Source: Desulfobulbus_C sp964551175 (GTDB lineage Bacteria; Desulfobacterota; Desulfobulbia; Desulfobulbales; Desulfobulbaceae). From it: a DNA stretch of 9,507 bases. The notes under the pieces are model-generated. The model was not told where the DNA came from. It saw only the letters and a program-made list of their open reading frames with translations, and did no database searches. The position numbers and the translations under genes were made by a program. The stretch is taken from the NCBI GenBank assembly GCA_964551175.1, contig CAZKBZ010000101.1:1-9507 (forward strand), written 5' to 3'. Of the stretch, positions 6,694-9,507 are shown one piece after another. Position 1 is the stretch's first letter, and every line of letters begins with the position of its first letter.

Positions 6694-6707
6694 TATAATA
6701 TATTATA
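6694..6707. promoter_or_regulatory. AT-only perfect palindrome between divergent genes
   Basis: TATAATATATTATA is a 14-nt perfect inverted repeat and so presents the -10 consensus TATAAT on both strands (6694-6699 plus; 6702-6707 minus). It lies in the only divergent intergenic region of the window. On the minus strand it would give a leader of about 57 nt for the BCAM0308 gene. Neither orientation has a good -35 at normal spacing, so it is either an activator-dependent core promoter or an operator. Confidence 0.35.
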
Positions 6708-6719
6708 AGACAGCATGAT

Positions 6720-6748
6720 TTGAGAGTCCCGAAAAAAATCCGGATAAC
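6720..6748 (+). promoter_or_regulatory. Possible sigma70-type promoter for the CDP-alcohol transferase gene
   Basis: TTGAGA (6720-6725) matches the -35 consensus at five of six bases and GATAAC (6743-6748) matches the -10 at four of six, with the ideal 17-nt spacing. A start near 6755 would leave a short leader containing the AGGAG ribosome site at about 6769-6773. Seen by eye only; AT-rich DNA yields such matches by chance. Confidence 0.35.
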
Positions 6749-6778
6749 AGTTTTTCTGCGGGCTAACCAGGAGAACTG

Positions 6779-7321
6779 ATGCAAAAAATCATACGATTCG
6801 TTCCCAACATCCTGTCCACTGTCCGCCTTATTCTGGCGTTTCTGTTCCCCTTTGTGCCGGAACAACTGTGGATCTGGCTGATACTGGGCAGCGGCTCCAG
6901 TGATGTTCTTGATGGCTGGATTGCCAGACGATACCAGGTGCAGAGCCGGGCAGGCGCAATACTTGATGGAGTTGCCGATAAACTCTTTATTCTCATTGCC
7001 CTGCTCACGGTTGCCGGCAGCGGCAAATTTTCACTGGGGTGGGTCCCTCCCCTGCTGGCCCGCGACCTCCTGGTTGCATTTACCGCGGCCTATGCGGCCT
7101 CCATCAAATCCTGGGAGTCATTTAATAAAATGGATGTCAGGTGGTCGGGTAAGCTGGCCACGGCCGGACAGTTTCTTCTGCTGGTGGTGGCGGTTCTTTT
7201 GCCCACAGGGATCCGGATTGTTCTCTGGCTTGCAATTCTGTTGAGTGTTATCGCTGCTGCCGATTACGGCCGCCTCTTCATCCTGGAACTGCGGCGAAGG
7301 GCAGAGGAAAAGATGCCTTAG
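6779..7321 (+). CDS. CDP-alcohol phosphatidyltransferase, PgsA-like
   Basis: A 180-aa inner-membrane enzyme that transfers a phosphatidyl group from CDP-diacylglycerol to an alcohol, most often glycerol-3-phosphate to make phosphatidylglycerophosphate. The complete CDP-alcohol transferase signature is present: D45-G46-x2-A49-R50-x8-G59-x3-D63-x3-D67, whose aspartates hold the metal ions. It is preceded by RFVPNILSTVRL (6-17), like the N-terminus of PgsA. About five to six hydrophobic segments follow, with a basic C-terminus. PgsA proteins usually read LDPLADK where this one has LDGVADK, so another alcohol acceptor is possible and I give no gene symbol. The ATG has a strong CCAGGAG ribosome site 7-8 nt upstream. 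It is the only rightward gene in the window and faces the plsY cluster tail to tail, its stop lying 24 nt from the stop of the J-domain gene. Confidence 0.88.
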   Translation: MQKIIRFVPNILSTVRLILAFLFPFVPEQLWIWLILGSGSSDVLDGWIARRYQVQSRAGAILDGVADKLFILIALLTVAGSGKFSLGWVPPLLARDLLVAFTAAYAASIKSWESFNKMDVRWSGKLATAGQFLLLVVAVLLPTGIRIVLWLAILLSVIAAADYGRLFILELRRRAEEKMP

Positions 7322-7345
7322 GGTGCCTTGAAAAATTGAAACCTG

Positions 7346-7666
7346 TTAGTGCCGTCTGCGCTTGCCTTTACTCCAGAGCGGATCCTGGCCGAACCGGTCC
7401 ATCCACCAGTCTTCGGCATCGTAAATATCGCCATCACCCGGGGTCAGGGGAAAACGGTATTCATCCGTATAGCGCATAAGCAGTTCATAGGCCTCGGTAA
7501 GCCGGTACATGATCTCTGAATCGTTGCCATCCGCTCCGGCCTTGTCCGGATGATACTTTTTGCACATCCGGTGATAGGCCCGCTTCATCTCACCCAGGGT
7601 TGCCCGGTCATCCAGCTTGAGCAGTTCCCGGGCCCGGTCTATGGCCTGCCATTCCTTCTGGTTCAT
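7346..7666 (-). CDS. Short J-domain (DnaJ-like) co-chaperone protein
   Basis: A 106-aa protein made almost entirely of a J-domain (about 10-68). The HPD tripeptide that stimulates Hsp70 (DnaK) ATPase is in KKYHPDKA, after the helix MKRAYHRMCKKY, and RLTEAYELLM forms helix III. There is no Gly/Phe region, zinc finger or substrate-binding domain as in full DnaJ. Instead there is a short acidic, tryptophan-rich tail (DAEDWWMDRFGQDPLW) ending in a basic cluster, KGKRRRH. It therefore probably recruits DnaK to a specific client. The start ATG (7664-7666) lies 8 nt after the PlsY stop and has no clear ribosome site in very AT-rich DNA, suggesting translational coupling to plsY. The domain call is confident; the client is unknown. 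Confidence 0.9.
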   Translation of the reverse strand: MNQKEWQAIDRARELLKLDDRATLGEMKRAYHRMCKKYHPDKAGADGNDSEIMYRLTEAYELLMRYTDEYRFPLTPGDGDIYDAEDWWMDRFGQDPLWSKGKRRRH

Positions 7667-7674
7667 ATTGAGTA

Positions 7675-8313
7675 TTATTTATTTGTATTTTTGTTCTTCT
7701 TAAAACTTTTTTCCGTACCCTTCAGCAGCCGTCCGATATTCTGGTAATGTTTGATCCAGATCATAATTACCACAAAGACGGCTAAAACAATTTTCCAGGA
7801 TGGTTCGGCAAGAAAATACAGACCCGGCAGGATAGCAGCCGAGGCCAGCAGGGATCCCAGGGAAACATACCCTGAAAGGCCCACAGCTGTGATGAAAACA
7901 ACAAAGCAGAGCAGAAGCGCTTTCGGTGCCAGGTAAAGAAAAACTCCCAGTCCGGTGGCCACTCCCTTGCCGCCCTTAAGACCAAGATACACCGGGAACA
8001 TATGCCCGGTGATCGCGGCAGCTCCGCACAGGCCGATCACCAGGTTTCCACCCGGCCCATCCCCGACAAGCAGTCCTGCCGCAAACATGGGCAGATATCC
8101 CTTGGCAATATCGAGCAGCAGTGTGCAGAAGCCGAGTTTTTTGCCCAGCAGCCGGGAAACGTTGGTAGCCCCGATATTCCTGCTTCCCTGCTCCCGGATA
8201 TCAATGCCCCTGCCCCTGGACAGTACCAGGCCGAAGGGAATAGCGCCAACCAGGTAGGATACACCAATTAAAAGGATATTCTGCGCAGTCATTATCGTCT
8301 GTTCAGATTGCAT
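7675..8313 (-). CDS. plsY: Acyl-phosphate:glycerol-3-phosphate acyltransferase
   Basis: PlsY makes lysophosphatidate by moving an acyl group from acyl-phosphate (the PlsX product) to glycerol-3-phosphate, the first membrane step of phospholipid synthesis. In this 212-aa polytopic protein the three conserved cytoplasmic loops are visible: GSRNIGATNVSR (43-54), GHMFPVYLGLKGGKGVAT (103-120) and KHYQNIGRLLKGTE (188-201). The third motif usually reads H-R-x-N-I; here the arginine is tyrosine. Several hydrophobic helices separate the loops, and a Lys/Asn-rich tail follows. The ATG at 8311-8313 has an AGG seven nt upstream and overlaps the preceding gene by 22 nt. ATG 8290-8292 in a TAATG stop/start overlap is an alternative that trims seven residues. 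The enzyme identity is secure. It faces a CDP-alcohol transferase acting later in the same pathway. Confidence 0.95.
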   Translation of the reverse strand: MQSEQTIMTAQNILLIGVSYLVGAIPFGLVLSRGRGIDIREQGSRNIGATNVSRLLGKKLGFCTLLLDIAKGYLPMFAAGLLVGDGPGGNLVIGLCGAAAITGHMFPVYLGLKGGKGVATGLGVFLYLAPKALLLCFVVFITAVGLSGYVSLGSLLASAAILPGLYFLAEPSWKIVLAVFVVIMIWIKHYQNIGRLLKGTEKSFKKNKNTNK

Positions 8314-8489
8314 TCACAGGCCTGGTTGACGGCAGTGGCCAGGTTCCTGAAAAAAAGCGCTGCTGCCTCATCATCAGGCCTGTGTTTTAGCTGTTCTTCG
8401 TACATGGTAAAGAGTCGGGTCAGCACCTGGATCGCATCCTCTTCAGCCAGTTCTCCCAGGGCTGCCCACAGATCATTTGACGTTGTCAT
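8292..8489 (-). CDS. Small helical protein of unknown function upstream of plsY
   Basis: A 65-aa soluble protein (MTTSNDLWAALGELAEE...) that I cannot assign. It appears fully helical: an acidic first half with LGELAEEDAIQVLTRLF, then LKHRPDDEAAALFFRNLA, and a C-terminus with two cysteines, ACECNLNRR. No signal peptide or membrane segment. ATG 8487-8489 is preferred because GGAG stands 4-5 nt upstream; a GTG at 8502-8504 and an ATG at 8490-8492 are in the same frame. It lies 33 nt after the YkgJ-like gene, and its stop overlaps the plsY coding region, so it is almost surely cotranscribed and translated with them. The good ribosome site and tight packing argue that it is a real gene. Confidence 0.72.
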   Translation of the reverse strand: MTTSNDLWAALGELAEEDAIQVLTRLFTMYEEQLKHRPDDEAAALFFRNLATAVNQACECNLNRR

Positions 8490-8522
8490 CATTCTCCATA
8501 ACACATTTACAGCTAATCGGTA

Positions 8523-9374
8523 TTATTGTTTATTTTCCTTTAGAATCAGTTCAAGCTCACAGGCTGCCGCGTAAGCTGCTATCTCCTCCCTGAGAAGCCG
8601 GACATACGGGCAGTCGGTGACGGCAAGCAGGGAGCCGCGGAGCCGGAACTGATCAGGTTGATTCATTTTTTCAAGAATATAGCTGAATATCTGTGGCCTG
8701 CGGCACACCTGCGGCCGATTTGTGTACACCCGGCAGCGGCCGTTTTCCTCCAGTCCCGGACAGGAGGACTCCCTGGGCAGGATCAGACTCCAGCCGTTCT
8801 GCCAGTGAAACAGTTCCGGACCGGACAGTGCGTAAAACGGGGCTCCATCCAGCTGCAGGCTCTCATCATCCAGGGCTCGGCGACTGCGGCTGTCTGCACT
8901 GTCATGACGGGCAACAGAGAAAAGAGCTGTTTCCCCATCCTGCAACGGTATCTCAAAAAACTCCTGATCCATGGACGTATCCGGACCGGTGCAGCAGAGC
9001 GTACAACCGCAGGGTCCGCAGAGAACGGAGTTGATTATTTCCAGTTCATCTTCCATGATCCTCTGGCTGACCAGGCCCGCACAGGCAGTCATGTCATCGA
9101 CAGCTTCACCGGATTCATTCACAACATGGATTTTCAGCTCTTCACCGCTTTTCAACCCTTCCAGCAGCCGGAGACGGGCAAGATGGCTGTACAGCTGTTC
9201 ACGCGGATTCTCATACAGGGCATACCCGGTTTCAATGGGTTCAGGCATTTCATCAATCACCTCTTCAATCCGCTCAAACGGCCCGGTCAGGTACAGAAAC
9301 TGGACCATGGACACCAGCGGCAACACCGGCCCGGCGAGCAAACTGATCCCTGCCTGCAAATCTTCTTTTTCCAC
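8523..9374 (-). CDS. YkgJ-type cysteine-cluster (Zn/Fe-binding) protein
   Basis: A 283-aa cytoplasmic protein with the cysteine pattern of the YkgJ/PF03692 family, thought to bind zinc or an iron centre. The cluster CGPCGCTLCC (119-128) is followed by SCPGLEENGRC (204-214), then VYTNRPQVCRRP (with C224) and a last cysteine in TDCPY (C255). The first 115 residues form a helical extension rich in Glu and Leu, without a motif I know. I chose GTG 9372-9374 because AGGAG lies six nt upstream. A TTG at 9468-9470 would add 32 residues, but these look non-coding and the ribosome site there is weaker. It is the first gene of the plsY cluster. Family members are often called putative Fe-S oxidoreductases without biochemical proof; its real activity is unknown. 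Confidence 0.83.
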   Translation of the reverse strand: MEKEDLQAGISLLAGPVLPLVSMVQFLYLTGPFERIEEVIDEMPEPIETGYALYENPREQLYSHLARLRLLEGLKSGEELKIHVVNESGEAVDDMTACAGLVSQRIMEDELEIINSVLCGPCGCTLCCTGPDTSMDQEFFEIPLQDGETALFSVARHDSADSRSRRALDDESLQLDGAPFYALSGPELFHWQNGWSLILPRESSCPGLEENGRCRVYTNRPQVCRRPQIFSYILEKMNQPDQFRLRGSLLAVTDCPYVRLLREEIAAYAAACELELILKENKQ

Positions 9375-9441
9375 CCTTTTCTCCTGCTGATTGTGAACTG
9401 AACAGTAATCCCAGACTACACAAATTTTTCCCGGAAGACAA

Positions 9442-9470
9442 CCTGTAGAGCTGCTCTTTTCTGTGGTCAA
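9442..9470 (-). promoter_or_regulatory. Possible promoter for the YkgJ-plsY-J-domain cluster
   Basis: On the minus strand TTGACC (9470-9465) matches the -35 consensus at five of six bases. It is followed after 17 nt by TACAGG (9447-9442), a weak -10 with three matches. A start near 9435 would give a leader of about 60 nt before the GTG at 9374. The rest of 9375-9507 shows no other gene or hairpin to me. Confidence 0.25.
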
Positions 9471-9507
9471 ACAGCAACCTTTACAGTATGCATCAAAATG
9501 ATTACTT

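Noticed and set aside
7297..7345. Terminator between the two convergent genes
   Set aside because: An imperfect aagggca/tgcctt pairing exists, but it lies inside the coding end, has a long loop and is not followed by a T run.
8658..9401. 247-aa plus-strand open frame
   Set aside because: Antisense to the cysteine-cluster gene, whose motifs are clear; the plus-strand product has no motif and no convincing ribosome site.

Overview
The window looks like a draft or metagenome-assembled chromosomal segment of a Gram-negative bacterium. My guess is Deltaproteobacteria (Desulfobacterota), from the general feel of the proteins; there is no rRNA or other phylogenetic marker to prove it. It is densely coded with ordinary housekeeping and accessory-metabolism genes. 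I see no tRNA, rRNA, CRISPR array, phage gene or complete mobile element. One assembly gap (100 Ns) falls inside a gene.

Left and middle (211-6638): eight genes read leftward on the minus strand. In transcription order they are a BCAM0308-type zinc-ribbon protein, an APC-superfamily amino acid/amine permease, an isochorismatase-fold cysteine hydrolase, an M3-like zinc peptidase, a purine-type phosphoribosyltransferase (split by the gap), a four-helix membrane protein with a central charged helix, a PAP2 phosphatase and a DgkA-type lipid kinase. Spacings run from 4-nt ATGA overlaps (hydrolase/peptidase and PAP2/DgkA) to about 50 nt, so one or two operons are likely. The first five suggest uptake and salvage of small nitrogenous compounds. 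The last two form a lipid-phosphate (probably undecaprenyl or diacylglycerol) dephosphorylation/rephosphorylation pair.

Right (6639-9507): a 140-nt divergent intergenic region with an AT-rich perfect palindrome precedes the only plus-strand gene, a PgsA-like CDP-alcohol phosphatidyltransferase. Convergent to it is a second minus-strand cluster: a YkgJ-type cysteine-cluster protein, a roughly 65-aa conserved-looking small protein, PlsY (acyl-phosphate:glycerol-3-phosphate acyltransferase) and a short J-domain protein. PlsY and the CDP-alcohol transferase act in the same phospholipid pathway, so membrane lipid synthesis is a theme at both ends of the window.

The strongest direct observation is about the assembly. 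The 100-N gap is flanked by two identical 55-nt copies of the same sequence. Removing one copy plus the Ns (155 nt) restores one uninterrupted 205-aa phosphoribosyltransferase, so the gap is almost certainly false and the gene intact. I found no convincing new defence, mobile or regulatory system. The less characterised items are the membrane/helix protein, the BCAM0308 protein, the 65-aa protein, the variant DgkA and the repeat-containing left edge.
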